Below, one piece after another: positions 41,114 to 53,408 of a stretch of 64,000 bases of DNA. Under the pieces are notes generated by a model. The model saw only the letters and a list, made by a program, of their open reading frames with translations. It ran no database searches and was not told where the DNA came from. This DNA is from Dipteronia dyeriana (lineage: Eukaryota > Streptophyta > Magnoliopsida > Sapindales > Sapindaceae), in contig CM065303.1 of the NCBI GenBank assembly GCA_032871835.1, positions 57,822,597 to 57,886,596 on the forward strand, in the 5' to 3' direction. A program made the translations under genes and the position numbers. Within the stretch, counting starts at the first letter, position 1. Each line of letters opens with the position of its first letter.

Positions 41114-44100
41114 ATGTCTTCTGCATTACTTCAAATTCTCGCAAACGACAAATTAACTGGGGATAACTACACAAAGTGGAAACTAAACATTAATGCAATT
41201 TTGGTCACCAAAGAGCTCAAGTTTGTGCTTACGGAGGAATGTCCTCCAGCGCCTACTGCCAATGCCACACGAACTTTTTGTGAGGCATACCAGCGATGGG
41301 TCTCATCTGATGAGAAGACCCGAACATATCTATTGGCTTCAATGACAGATGTGATTGTCACAAAGCACGAAGCAATGACTTTAGCATTCGAAATCATGGA
41401 GTCATTACAAGCTATGTTCGGGCAGCCTTCCGAGCAAAAGCAACACGAAGCTGTTCTTTCTGCTATGCTCGCTCACATGAAGGAAGGTACGTCAGTTCGG
41501 GAACATGTCCTAAGCATGATGTCATACTTCAACACAGCATTCGTCAATGGTAGGGCCATTGACAAACCCAGTCTAGTGAGCATCATACTGACGACTCTTC
41601 CGAAGAGTTTCGATCAGTTTAAAAGCAACTACGGGATGAACAAGTTAAAGTTCAGTCTTACACAGTTGCTCAATGAGCTCGCTACCTTTGAGTCTTTGGT
41701 TAAGGACAACAAAGGCAAGACCAGTGAGGCAAATGTTACCGAACCATCTTCCTCTAATAATAATAAGAGGAAGAGGTCCGCTGGGAAGGCAAAGAATAAG
41801 CCCAAACCCAAGAAAGTCCATAGCAAGGGCGCCTCCACTGACCAAGGCAAGGGAAAATGTTTCCATTACGACAAGGTCGGACACTGGAAGAGGAACTGCC
41901 CTCAATATCTGGAGGAGGCTGCCAAGAAGAAGAAAACGAAAGGTAAATATGATTTACTTATTCTTGAATCTTGTTTGGTGGAAGAAGATTCTTCACCCTG
42001 GATAGTTGATTCGGGGGCCACTAATCATGTTTGTTCTTCTTTACAATAGACTGATTCCTGGACACCGCTAAAGGAGCCTTCTCAAAGCGTGTGGGGTCAG
42101 GGGATATCATGTCGGCACGAGTAGTGGGCGTAATTAGATTACGTTTTTGTAATAATTATATATTGTTGGACAGTGTATTTTATATTCCTGGATTTACACG
42201 GAATTTGATTTCTGTTTCTAAATTGTTAGAACAAAAATATTTTGTTTCTTTTAATAATAAGTCTGTTATTATTGGAAAGAATTGTCTGAATATTTGTTCA
42301 GGAATTAATGAAAATAATTTGTATGTGTTAAGACCGTTAATACATACTACACTGCTCAACACCGAAATGCTTAAGGTTAAAAAATCAAAAACTAAACGAC
42401 ATAAGATTTCTCCAGATAATGACACGTATCTCTAGCATCTAAGGCTTGGTCATATCAACCTTGACCGGATATACAGATTAGTAAGAAGTGGACCTTTAAG
42501 TGAGTTAAAGGTTGACACATTACCTGTCTGTGAATCTTGTCTAGAAGGTAAGATGACTAAGAGACCTTTTACTGGAAAAGGGCTTAGAGCTAAAGAACCG
42601 CTAGAGCTTATACATACAGACGTCTGCAGACCGATGAATGTTAAAGCTAGGGGTGGTTATGAGTATTGTGTCACCTTTATAGATGACTACTCAAGATACA
42701 GATACGTCTACCTGATGCAATGAAAGTCGGAAACATTTGAAAAGTTCAAAGAATTTCGAACTGAAGTTGAGAATCAATTAGGTAGGACTATCTCGTCACT
42801 ACTATTGGATCGTGGATGTGAGTACTTTGACCAAGAGTTTGAAGACTTCATGGTCGAGCATGGGATAGTTTTTCAACTCACAGCTTCCGGTACACCTCAA
42901 CAAAATGGTGTAGCAAAGAGGAGAAATAGAACCCTAATGGAAATGGTGAGATCTATGATTAGTTTCTCATCATTACCAAATTCCTTCTGAGGATATGCGT
43001 TACAAACAGCGGCATACATTTTGAATGTAGTGTCATCCAAATCTGTTCCTAAGACTCCCCTAGAGTTGTGGAATGGTCGTAAAGCTAGTTTACGACATTT
43101 CTGCATATGGGGGTGTCTAGCACACGTGCTGAAGAATAGAACTGGAAAGCTAGACTCCATGTCTGTTGTCTGCATGTTTGTAGGATATTCTAAGGAGACC
43201 AGAGGTGGACACTTCTATAGTCCCGAAGATAACAAAGTATTTGTATCAACAAATGCAACAATTCTTGAGGACAATTACATTAGTGACCATAAACCTAGTT
43301 CCAAGATTGTATTAAATGAGTTGGAGTCTGGTGAGACTAGTGCTTCATCAACAAGAGTTGTTGATCCACAAACTTCTGAGAGTCAGATGGTTCCTGATCA
43401 AGATACACTACCACCTAGACGTAGTGAGAGGGTTGTGAGATAATTTTAACGCTATTTAGCTATAGGTGAGGGATAATGTGTTGTCTCTGCTGATAGTGTG
43501 TATGATCCATTGACATTTAAGAATGCAATGGAAGATCCTGATAAAGAGGAATGACTTAAATCCATGAATCTCGAGATGGAGTCCATGTACTTTAACTCAG
43601 TCTGGGATCTTATAGACTTACCGGATGGGGTAAAACCCATTGGGTGTAAGTGGATCTACAAGAGAAAGAGGGGAGTAGATGAGAAGGTAGATACCTTCAA
43701 GACAATACCAGTGGCCAAGGGTTATACCTAGAAAAAGGGGGTCGATTATGAAGAGACTTTCTCGCCAGTAGCCATGTTTAAGTCTATTAGGATTCTCTTA
43801 TCCATTGCTGTCTATTTTGATTATGAAATTTGGCAAATGGAAGTCAAGACTGCATTCTTGAATGACAATCTTGATGAGAGCATCTATATGATGCAACCAG
43901 AGGGATTCGTGTCTCCAAATCAAGAGCAAAAGGTTTGCAAGCTGAAAAGGTCCATCTATGGACTTAAGCAAGCATCTAGATCTTGGAACATTAGGTTTGA
44001 TGATGTGATCAAAACATATGGATTTGAGCAGAACGTCGATGAGCCTTGTGTCTACAAGCGCATTATTGATAAGAAAGTAGTTTTCTTGGTCCTATACATA

Positions 44101-45097
44101 GATGATATCCTACTCATTGGGAATGACGTGGGAGTGTTGTCTGATGTAAAGGGCTGGCTGGCTAGCCAATTCGAAATAAAATATTTGGGAGAGGCAAGTT
44201 ATGTTCTAGGGATCCAACTTATAAGGGATCCAACTTATAAGGTATCGTAAGAACAAACTTATAGCACTGTCTCAGACATCATTTATCGATAAGATTCTTA
44301 TGCGATTTTCGATGCAGAACTCCAAGAAAGGTAATTTACCTTCCAGACATGGAGTTCACTTGTCTAAGGAACAATGTCCTACGACACATCAAGAAGTTGA
44401 GGATATGAGACGTGTACCCTATACATCAGCAGTAGGTAGTCTCATATATGCTATGTTATGCACGAGACCGGACATCTGCTATGCAGTAGGAGTAATTAGT
44501 AGATATCAGTCACACCCAGGATTAGATCATTAGGTTGCTGTCAAAACTATTCTTAAGTATCTTCGGAGAACGAGAAATTATATGCTAGTGTATTTCGGAC
44601 AGGATTTGATCCCGTTAGGATACACAGATTTTGATTTTCAGTCAGACCGGGATTCTAGAAAATTCACGTCTAGATCAGTATTCACCCTGGGTGGAGGAGC
44701 CATTGTGTGGAGAAGTATCAAACAATCTTGCATTGTTGACTCCACCATGAAAGCCGAATATGTAGCTGCTTGTGAAGCTGCTAAAGAGGTTGTTTAGCTT
44801 CGTAAGTTCTTGAGTGATCTGGAAGTTGTTCCAGACCTAGATAAGCCCATCACATTTTATTGTGATAACAGTAGTGTTGTGGCTAATTCCAAAGAACCAA
44901 GAAGCCACAAGAGAGGGAAGCATATAGAGAGAAAGTATCATCTCATCAGAGATATAGTGCAGAGAGGAGATGTGATCGTCACCAAGATAGCCTCATAAGA
45001 TAATCATGTTGATCCATTTACGAAGACCTTACCGGCTAAAGTGTTTTTGGGTCACCTAGATGGTCTAGGGTTACGATACATGCCTTACATGCTTTAG
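41114..45097 (+). pseudogene. copia 2 gag-pol polyprotein, disrupted
   Basis: Gag starts at ATG 41114 (MSSALLQILANDKL). The zinc knuckle near 41855 has lost its second Cys (CFHY instead of CFHC). Protease keeps VDSGATNH near 42006. A stop at 42047 and a frameshift near 42085 follow. In the integrase, HTDVC and the DRGCEYF Asp remain, but the catalytic Glu is Lys (GVAKRRNRT, near 42910). RT keeps YIDDIL near 44098. A 16-bp tandem duplication at 44209-44240 shifts the frame again, then RNase H reads to 45097. Stops replace expected Trp or Arg codons (for example before HLRLGH, inside NSF-GYA, after LDH). Protein production is not possible. Confidence 0.93.
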
Positions 45098-45111
45098 TGC
45101 AAGTGGGAGAT

Positions 45112-47163
45112 TGTTGGGGTTTATACCCTAAACATGTAACTTGTAAATGGATTTATGAAGTAAATAAAAAAAAAGGTTCAATTCATTCTGTTATGTTATT
45201 TATTTTATAAACTTATGTACATATTAACATCCTGGATTGGCGGATGTAATCTCGAATTGTGTATATGAGTGTCATATACAGATGTATACAGTAAGAGACG
45301 TGCAATCTAAAGAGTCCATAGATAGCAAATAATGTTGGGTACTTTATTTGTGGTTAATCTATAGCTGCGGTCCATTCCGAAATGTGCAGTGATTCTATCA
45401 TGAATCATTCATATGAGATATGGGAATGAAGGCACCTTGTATGATGTGATCATATATGACTTTGCCATGATCTATATGAATCTCACACTAAGATCCGTTT
45501 ACCGATGAGATTCATATATATCAACTAATGATGACTATATATCGGTGATCTTAATCCTGAGTGTCTTATCTACTCCTTCAGGTTAGATCGTGGTCTTTGA
45601 TATGCCATGGGTGAGGTCATATGCATTTCCTGATCAATATACTTCGTATGTTGGGATTACGGTTTGGCTTGTGGTTGGGAAGGTTTGTACACAATAGTGG
45701 AATCCACTCATTCTTGTGAGAAGTAGATGGTAGTTCCCTTAAGGGTTGATTCGGGTATTGGACAATATAAGCGATCTCATAATTCCGTGAGGAAATAAGA
45801 TTTATTGTCCATTAGAGAATCAATGGTACTTAAAGGATATATGTAATTAGAGGGGTATAACGGACATTATGACCCAGCTTTAATTATGAACTACCGTGAA
45901 GGATCACACCATATGCAATAGCTATATCGATGGACATTGAGATGTATCGGTCTGTGTAAAAACGTCTACAGTTGAGAGAGTGCAGCTTCGGGTTTTTAGT
46001 GGAATAACACCGGAGTTAATAATCAAAGAATATTAATTAAAGATTTTAATTAATGATTCTGAGGATTATTGGAGCTCAAAATACTGTGGGTCCATTAGGT
46101 CCCCTTGCTAGCTTGATCGATTTAGGTAACAAGGGTCACAGTTAATTAATTGGATTGTCCAATTAATTGTGTTACGAAAGTGACACGTATTTATTCAGGA
46201 ATTAATTAACTAATGAGATTATTTAATTAATGAATAATGGTGATTAAATAAATTAAATAATAAGATTATTTAATTATGTTATTAATCACTAAATGGAGGG
46301 TGTATGTTGATATTTATTTTTGAATAAAATAAGATAATGTGATTATTTTATTTTATCAAATTAAATATTTTATTTTTGAATTTAAATAGTTTGAATTTAA
46401 AAATAAAATCAAATAAAAGATATGAGATATTTTTTATTTGAAATTTTTTAAAAATCAAATTAGATTTGATCAGTTTTTTTTAATTTAAATATTATAATAT
46501 GATATATATTATTTATATAAAAAAAAGGTGTGCGTGAGAACACGCACAACACTTATATATATATATTGACAAAAGACAAATGTTAAGTTTTTTTTTTTGG
46601 TCAAACAGGTTAAAAGGAAAAGTTTGTTTTTCTTTTGTTTTGAAAACAGTGCGTGAGATGTCAAACCACACAGTTGATTATATGCAATGACTTTGATATA
46701 TTTAAATATGTGTGCATGAGTTATTGTGTGTAAGTGTGTGCATGAAATAACACCAAAAAGAGATAAAAGGTTTTGTGTACAAGTATTGTGTACTAATATT
46801 AAAGAAAGGGTTTCTTAATCTTTTCTCTTCAACATCCTCCTAAGATCCTGAATCCGTGACGCGCCTACACGTAGTTACCAGTCCCGGGATATAGCGAGGA
46901 AGATCAGTGGTACAGACTAGGAGCAAATCGAAAAGTGAAGGAGCCTCCAAACGTTGGTATGGTTCTATTTTATTTATTTATTTATTTTATTGATTACAAT
47001 TTTCTGTATTTACATATATATTTATTAGTGTAATAATTTTTATATGTATTTGTTTCGAAAATAATTACGATCACAAGTTCACTGGTCCTGGATACAGATT
47101 ACGATCTGTATAAATTTTTAAAAACTCATTTCCGCTGCGTGACCGGTGAACTGGGTACCAACA
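45112..47163 (+). repeat. 3' LTR of copia element 2
   Basis: 2052 bp, TGTTGGGG...CCAACA, followed by the duplication CTTAG. It differs from the 5' LTR at many single positions and by small indels in its AT-rich 3' third. Confidence 0.94.
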
Positions 47164-47168
47164 CTTAG

Positions 47169-48125
47169 CTCACAAGATTAATACACTGTTATGTGAATGG
47201 GGAATTGAAAAGAAGATATTTTCTATAAGTTTGGATAATGCTTCATCTAATAAATCGTTTGTCGATCTTTAAAGTCAATTGAACTTGAAGAAGGCACGCG
47301 TATGTCATGGAGAGTTTTTACACATTTGTTGTTATGCTCACATTGTTAATTTGACAGTTCAAGATGACTTGAAGGAAATAGATGAGATTATCCTTAAAAT
47401 TTGTGAGTGTATTAGATATATTATAGGATCACAAGTGAGAAAGCAAATGTTTTTAGGTTGTTGTAAGCAAGTTTATTTTGATTCTGAGATGGATGTGAAG
47501 CAAGATGTTCCAACTATATGGAATTCAACTTATATTATGCTTCGAAGTGCACTTTATTATCATCATGCTTGGTGTTCTTAAAGTTGAGTGATAATAATTC
47601 AAGCATTTCCCTTGTCCAAGTGAGTGGGAGAACGTTCAAAAAATTATCACTTTTTTACAATATTTCAATTATCTTACTTGTGTTTTCTCGGGAACAAAGT
47701 ACCCAACTTCAAATCTATTTTTTCCAAGGTGTTTTCAACTTATAGGTTTTTGAAGCAAAACATGGAAAGTAGTGATGAGTTCTTAAAAAAGATGGTCATT
47801 CAAATGTACGTAAAATACTACTAGTATTGGGGTGAGTTTAGCGTTATCTTTGCAATAGCTTTGATTTTGGATCCTCGTTGTAAGATAAAGTTTGTGGAAC
47901 TTGCTTACAAGAAAGTTTATGGCATTGATTCACAAGAGCTTGACAATGTTCGGAACAAATTGTTATCCTTGTTCAATGAGTACATGCTCACTTCAATGAG
48001 TACATGCTCACTTCAATGAGTATAAGAGGATCCACTTCAACATCACTACCTAGTTCTAGTGGAGGTGGTGACACCATCACCGATACGAGCAGTGACATCT
48101 TCACTACAGACATTATGCAGGTAAT
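47169..48125 (+). pseudogene. hAT 2 transposase, 3' half
   Basis: It resumes the transposase exactly where the copia insertion cut it (AHKINTLLCEW). The second catalytic Asp is present (SLDNASSN, near 47230), as are a modified Cys/His pair (CCYAH) and the WNSTY block near 47518. The frame breaks several times; a perfect 20-bp tandem duplication (47981-48000 and 48001-48020) is one cause. It ends at CAG|GTAATGAG, the position of the first coding intron of element 3. The C-terminal dimerisation exon with the third catalytic residue is missing. Confidence 0.85.
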
Positions 48126-48198
48126 GAGAATGAGCAACCCTGGGACAGAGCACCATGGGCACTCGCCCTAGGCATGTCATGCCCAGACTCTCAAATAT

Positions 48199-49585
48199 TG
48201 ATCGGTTTATTTTATATTTGTTTTTCTCCCATATTTCCTATGTAATAAGCTTGTCTCTTGAGTATTTGAGGTTATTTAATTTGTTTATTGGGCATGTGTA
48301 GGTCATTTTCCTTAAAGATGTGGTGTTTGGTGATATCTGCACGGAATAGAGCTTAACGAGAAGATAATGGGCAAAACTGTCAACCACCGCTATGGAGGTT
48401 GCTACTCATGCAGAGCTTTAACCGCAGCATAGCCAGCAGTGCAATCCAAGCTTGTATTCTTTTCCAGTCGTGGTCCATACCACTTCCAAGTACCAGTCTA
48501 CACAGCACAATTGCCTAGAGAACACACTGCTATGAATACCGTGGCTTGTGCATGTGTTTGTGCCGTGGAACAGGAGGTGGTCGTGCGCAATCATTATTTT
48601 CCAGGGAATTCTAAAACCCTATTATGTGGAGGACCTATATACATTTCTTATTCTTTTTCTACAGAATTACATACTCACACATTCTAGCCCTCTCAACCAT
48701 TATTCTCTTTCACAAACACCTTAAACAATTCTCTCATCATCTTTACACATCGAAGATCGAAGACTAAGAAGATTTCAATCGAAGACTTGAAGTACTCGGT
48801 GGGTTCTATCTTTTCTTTTTCTTCTGTTTTTATATTTATGATGTGTAACTAATTCCATAACTAGAGAATAAATGTGAACTTTTTGGGAATGCTCATGTTT
48901 GAATTAATTATTATTTCATCAATCAAATTCTTGATTTATTCATTATTCTTAACTACTGAATCCTCATTAGTTGTAATTTTTATTCACACCTTGACCAAAG
49001 GATGAATAATTATTTGTCATGATTTTAGGGTTAAGACTATCTGAGAATTAAGGTTAGAGTACACAATACTTTATCTTAATTAATGATCTTTTGAATGAAT
49101 AAAATCTATCTTCAGCTTGACCAAGGCAAAATAATAAAATTTGGTTCTTATTTATTGCACTTAATGGGTTTCCGATCATTGTTCACATCTTGACCAAAGG
49201 GTGAATAACGGTTGGAAACATGTGACTTAACCCGCAACCGAACGGTAATAGTCACATTAAAAACAAAGAATGAACCCTAGAATTGATTGAATTTTTTTAC
49301 AAATTAATTCCAAACATTGAGTGTTCATAATTGTGGATCATTGATGACCTAGTGCTTTCTCACCCTTGACCATAAGTCAATCTTCTCAATTGCTTTAATT
49401 AGTTTAATCTAATTTAGTTTTTAGTTTAATCTAATTCACAACATTTTTTGGTTACTTTAATTTAGCTTTAATTAAAATTAGTTTTCAACTATTAAATTTC
49501 TAGTCTTCGTGGAAACGATTCTTACTTGTCACTGTACGATTCGTGCACTGAGAGTATTATTTTACGAACACGATTTCACACATCA
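48199..49585 (+). mobile_element. solo LTR, gypsy-type (second copy)
   Basis: TGATCGG...CACATCA, about 1.39 kb. It is homologous along its length to 33496-35043 (same CATGTGTAGGTCA, TTTACACATCGAA, CGTGGAAACGATTCTTACTTG and CGATTCGTGCACT phrases). The flanks AATAT and AATAC match at 4 of 5; a 7-base repeat TCAAATA also spans both borders, so the exact border is ambiguous by one to three bases. No coding content. Confidence 0.75.
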
Positions 49586-51302
49586 AATACATGATTTCAG
49601 TTTGTTGAATTATGAAATAAATAAAAAAAGCAAGGCCCAGTTATATGTTTTGAATGAAAAGGCCAAACATTACCAAAAAAAAATTAACAAATGACCAAAT
49701 GACCAAATACCCAATTAGTTTTGTTCATATAATCATATTTCAGACAACAAAACCCAATTTTTTCTAGGGTTTCATACTTTCTATGATACCTTCATCTCTA
49801 CCCACCAAAGATAAAAAAAAAACGACACAACTCATATCCATCTTACTCTCTCAACTCTTAAGTATCAAACTCTCAATTTTATTTATGTAATTTTATTTTT
49901 GTTTTTGCTTTTGTTTTTTGTAATTTTTACAAATTGTAATCTTTTTAATCTATATTTCTATATTTCTATATTTCTATTCAATCTTTTTTATTCTCTTATT
50001 TATTTTTTAGTTTTTGTTAGCTTGATTGTGTTTGTCACATAAAGTTGAATAACTATTAGGTCTTTTTTCTCTTATTTATTGTTTAGTTTTTGTTAATTTG
50101 ATTGTATTCGTCGGTTGTCAGTTTATGACTTAAGAAGTTCTTTGGTTAGATTATCATTCAAGTATTCAACTTCATTTTGTTGCTTTAATTAATACAACCA
50201 TATGATATGAATTTTATATTTCCAGATGATTAGAATTTAGAAGAATGAGGTCAGAGACTCAGAGGTTTATTGGATAATCTTATGATTCTTACCAAAACTT
50301 CTCAAAAGCAAAAAAAAATGTAGATTCTGCAAAATTTTGATGAATTGAGTTTTTGAGCTACAAAGATCATCATAACTAGAACAATAACTTATACAGAATG
50401 AAAAAGTTTCTCAAATGGAAAATCTATGAATAGAATATCAATGTAATTGAGCACGGTAAAATATATTAAATTGATATCCCTTTATACATCTAAAAACTAA
50501 TCAACCAAAAATAAACAAATTATTAAATAAATAATTAAATAAAACAACAACAACCACCTTCACCACCAACCACCAACCCCAAAACCCTAAAACCCGAAAT
50601 TCAAACAACTTTCAGTTCAAGCTCCCCACTTTTCGGATAAAGTTGTCAACTTTTTCTTATTTTCTTCGTCTTCTTCTTCTAATCGAGATCATTTCGAGTT
50701 TTGGACCAAAACAAACTTTCAAGAAATGTTTAAATACCGAAATGTTGAAATCCCGAGATCCCTCTCTTTCATTGCTGAGGGAGGCCAGAGCTTCCCCGCT
50801 GCAAACAGGGGGAAGCGATACCTCCCCCACGACATGCCTCTCCCCCTTCGCGACAGGGAGGATCTCCTTCTATAGAGATCTCTATGGATGTTGGTGGAGA
50901 TCCAATCTCCAATCTCCAGATTGGATCTCCGTCATCCATGATATTAATCTTGATGGGTGCTCATCCAATTTTCTTCTTTATTAATTTTTATTTTTGAAAA
51001 TTCTCTTAAACTCCAATCGTCCATCCCGTGATGGACAGTTAGAGAAGTTTAAAAAAACAAATTTTGTATAGACTCTTTTTAAAAAAAAAGTCATTTCATC
51101 TCTATCATCCATATCAAAGATGGATGGTGGAGATCAATTTTAAAAACCAATAAATTTTCCTTTCATTTTTCAATAAATTTGTCCTTTTTATGGATTTCCA
51201 TTTAAAAAATAATAAAATAGTTTTATGTAATTTGAAGAGTTATTATATATTTCCCTTTAAAAAAAAATAAAAAATACCTTTTAAGTATCTTTTTTTTTTA
51301 AT
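49586..51302. other. non-coding, AT-rich DNA
   Basis: No recognised gene. The 113-codon frame at 50643-50984 has no known domain. It overlaps a palindrome-rich stretch (GAGATCCAATCT...AGATTGGATCTC, 50899-50930), with GATGGA/TCCATC words repeated to about 51135, and so is probably repeat DNA. Polypyrimidine stretches and CTAAAACCC words around 50560-50600 could belong to an old promoter. Confidence 0.4.
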
Positions 51303-52074
51303 TGTTGACGGGAAATTTGTTTGAGATGAGAAATTCCTGTTAACACCCTCGAGACCACTACCACGAAAGTGGTGGCCGTGGTCGGTACCGTTGGTTCCCA
51401 ACCTAGTTAAGTGAGAGACAAGTGGCTGAAACGTAATAGCAGTAAATGCGAGCTCTATTATTGATATATTGCTTTAAGATACAAATAACTCTCTTGTTTG
51501 CTCACAATCTCTCGGAGGTGTGGGGTGGTGGCCACTCGGTGCCTGTCGAATAATGGAGATGAAGGTGACCGTGTTCTGAAATCAGAATTTAGGCCCTCCT
51601 TCTATGTGTATATCTAGAGCTGGCAAAATTGACCCGTAACCCGCCAACCCGACACGAACCCGAGGTCAATAAACGGGTTGGGTTGGCTTCTAAACGGGTT
51701 CGGGTTGTAATCGGGTCAACCCGTGTAACCCGTTTATTATACGGGTCGTGTCGGGTTTGGATTCACGGGTTCGCGGGTGACCCGTATAACCCGTACAGTT
51801 TTACAGATAGATTTTTAATTATTATTGTTATAGGGGTTAAAAATAAATTTTAACATACTATATAAACATTCTTTTAATACAAACCCTAACCCTATCACTT
51901 GCTCAGTTGCTCATTGCCCTCAACCTCTCAGCCGTTCAGCACTCAGCCCCTCACCCTAACTGCCTAACCCTTTCAATCGCTCACCCTTTAAGACTCAGAG
52001 TCTCAGTCACTCTCCTACGACGTCGTCAACTTGTCATCGTCTCCCACGTCCGTCGTCATCCTCCCTTACCTATC

Positions 52075-52205
52075 AATCTGTCATCGTCATCGTCGTCGTC
52101 ATCCCTCACCTGTCGTCGTCGTCGTCATCGTCGTCGTCGTCCCTCACCTGTCGTCGTCATCGTCCCTCACCTGTCGTCGTCATCGTCGTCCTCACCTGTC
52201 ATCGT
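52075..52205 (+). repeat. CGT/GTC trinucleotide-rich stretch
   Basis: Interrupted TCGTCGTCG and CATCGTC runs alternate with CCTCACCTGTCGTCGTC units, in the leader of hAT element 3. The long frames across it (poly-Ser or poly-Val/Arg) are low-complexity artefacts. Confidence 0.8.
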
Positions 52206-52510
52206 CCCTCACCTGCCAGCGACGATCTATCACTCGCCTTCTATCACTCTCTGACGGTGACAGATCGCCAACGACAGATCGCCAACGATAGATCGCCAGT
52301 CACCTTATATCACTCTCTGACTCTCTTACGTCGTCGTCGTCGGAAGTCAGAACTGCTTGGTTGGTAGTCGTCCGTCACCTGTCGACAGGCTGTCGTCTCC
52401 CTCAACGGCTACTGAGATTTTCAAGCGGTAATTCCAAATTTCCAATATTCCAAATGACATTTATTTTATATTTTTATGGAATTTTTTAGGGTTTGAAACG
52501 AAATCGAAAT

Positions 52511-53340
52511 GTTGTTTGAATCTGTAATTGTTTTTGTGTTTGTGGGTTTGGACTGTTAGTATATGATATTTGTTTTTGTTTTTGAATATGGAATTTTGTA
52601 GGCAGACCTGCAAGGGTCTCAGTTGTTTGATTGTTGTTTGAATGTGGAATTGTTTTTGTGTTTGTGGGTTTGGACTGTTCGTATATGATATTTGTTTTTG
52701 TTTTTGAATATGGAATTTTGTAGGCAGACCTGCAAGGGTCTCAGTTGTTTGAATGTGGAATTGTTTTTGTGTTTGTGGGTTTGGACTGTTTGAATATGAT
52801 ATTTCTTTTTGTTTTTGAATCTGGAGTTTTTTAGGTCTCAGTTGTTTGAATCTGGAATTGTTTTTGTGTTTGTGGGTTTGGACTGTTTGAAGTTGGGTTT
52901 ACTGTATATTACAAATTCGATGCCATTTTCTACTACTATTCAAGTTCAGGTTTAGATTTGTTTTCTGACATTTAAAATTCTGCCTCTGTTTCAATAGTGT
53001 TTTTCTTTTAATTGTAATATAATTGTAAAAACAAATCAAAAATGGAAAAACATATTCTGTTTCACTGTTTGTTTGTTAAATGTGAAGGCAGTAAGGCAGA
53101 TATATATAAATAGATGAAGCATAGTGTTTGTTTGAATCTGGAATTGTTTTTGTGTTTGTGGGTTTGGACTGTTTGAATATGGCATTTCTTTTTGTTTTTG
53201 AATCTGGAATTTTTTAGGCAGACCTGCAAGAGTCTCAGTTGTTTGAATGTTGTTTGAATCTGTAATTGTTTTTGTATTTGTGGGTTTGAACTGTTTGAAT
53301 ATGGCATTTTTTTTTGTTTTTGAATATGGAATTATGGTTT
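52511..53340 (+). repeat. tandem repeats in the hAT 3 leader
   Basis: Six copies of a unit centred on AATTGTTTTTGTGTTTGTGG (starting near 52523, 52649, 52759, 52856, 53143 and 53262), several followed by GCAGACCTGCAAGGGTCTCA. The spacing is 100-125 bp within the clusters. They lie directly upstream of the transposase ORF and probably belong to its promoter or a leader intron. Confidence 0.8.
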
Positions 53341-53408
53341 GGTAAGTCTTGGTAAGTCTTGAATTGTATTGAATTTATAATTTTATATGTTGTTTTACAG
53401 CAAAATCT

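Larger units (their letters stand above)
37518..47163 (+). mobile_element. Ty1/copia retrotransposon 2 with 2-kb LTRs, full length, non-functional
   Basis: 9646 bp, flanked by the perfect duplication CTTAG (37513-37517, 47164-47168). LTRs are 2045 and 2052 bp (TGTTGGGG...CCAACA), very long for copia. A primer-binding site TCGGTATCAAAGCCAG sits directly at the 5' LTR (39564; initiator-Met type with mismatches), and AAGTGGGAGAT before the 3' LTR is the polypurine tract. The order gag, protease, integrase, RT, RNase H is copia. Counting by eye over the first 590 aligned LTR bases gives about 35-40 differences, so the insertion is not recent. Confidence 0.95.
35696..48130 (+). mobile_element. hAT transposon 2, split by copia element 2 and lacking its 3' end
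   Basis: The left end TAGGGTGGCAATACGGGTTACGA fits the hAT end TAGGGCTGGCAATTCGGGT of element 3. Subterminal ACGGGT/AACCCG words follow to about 35870. The transposase gene (36777-37517 and 47169-48125) is cut by the copia insertion at 37518-47163. The second and third coding exons found in element 3, and the right terminal repeat, are absent. The element fades out shortly before the solo LTR at 48199, so the end coordinate is approximate. Confidence 0.8.

Noticed and set aside
50643..50984. 113-codon frame as a possible host gene exon
   Set aside because: It overlaps palindromic repeat-like DNA, has no known domain, and no neighbouring exon could be joined.
51907..52291. Ser/Arg/Val-rich frames at the left of hAT element 3
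   Set aside because: They are translations of the CGT/GTC repeat stretch in all frames and not a protein gene.
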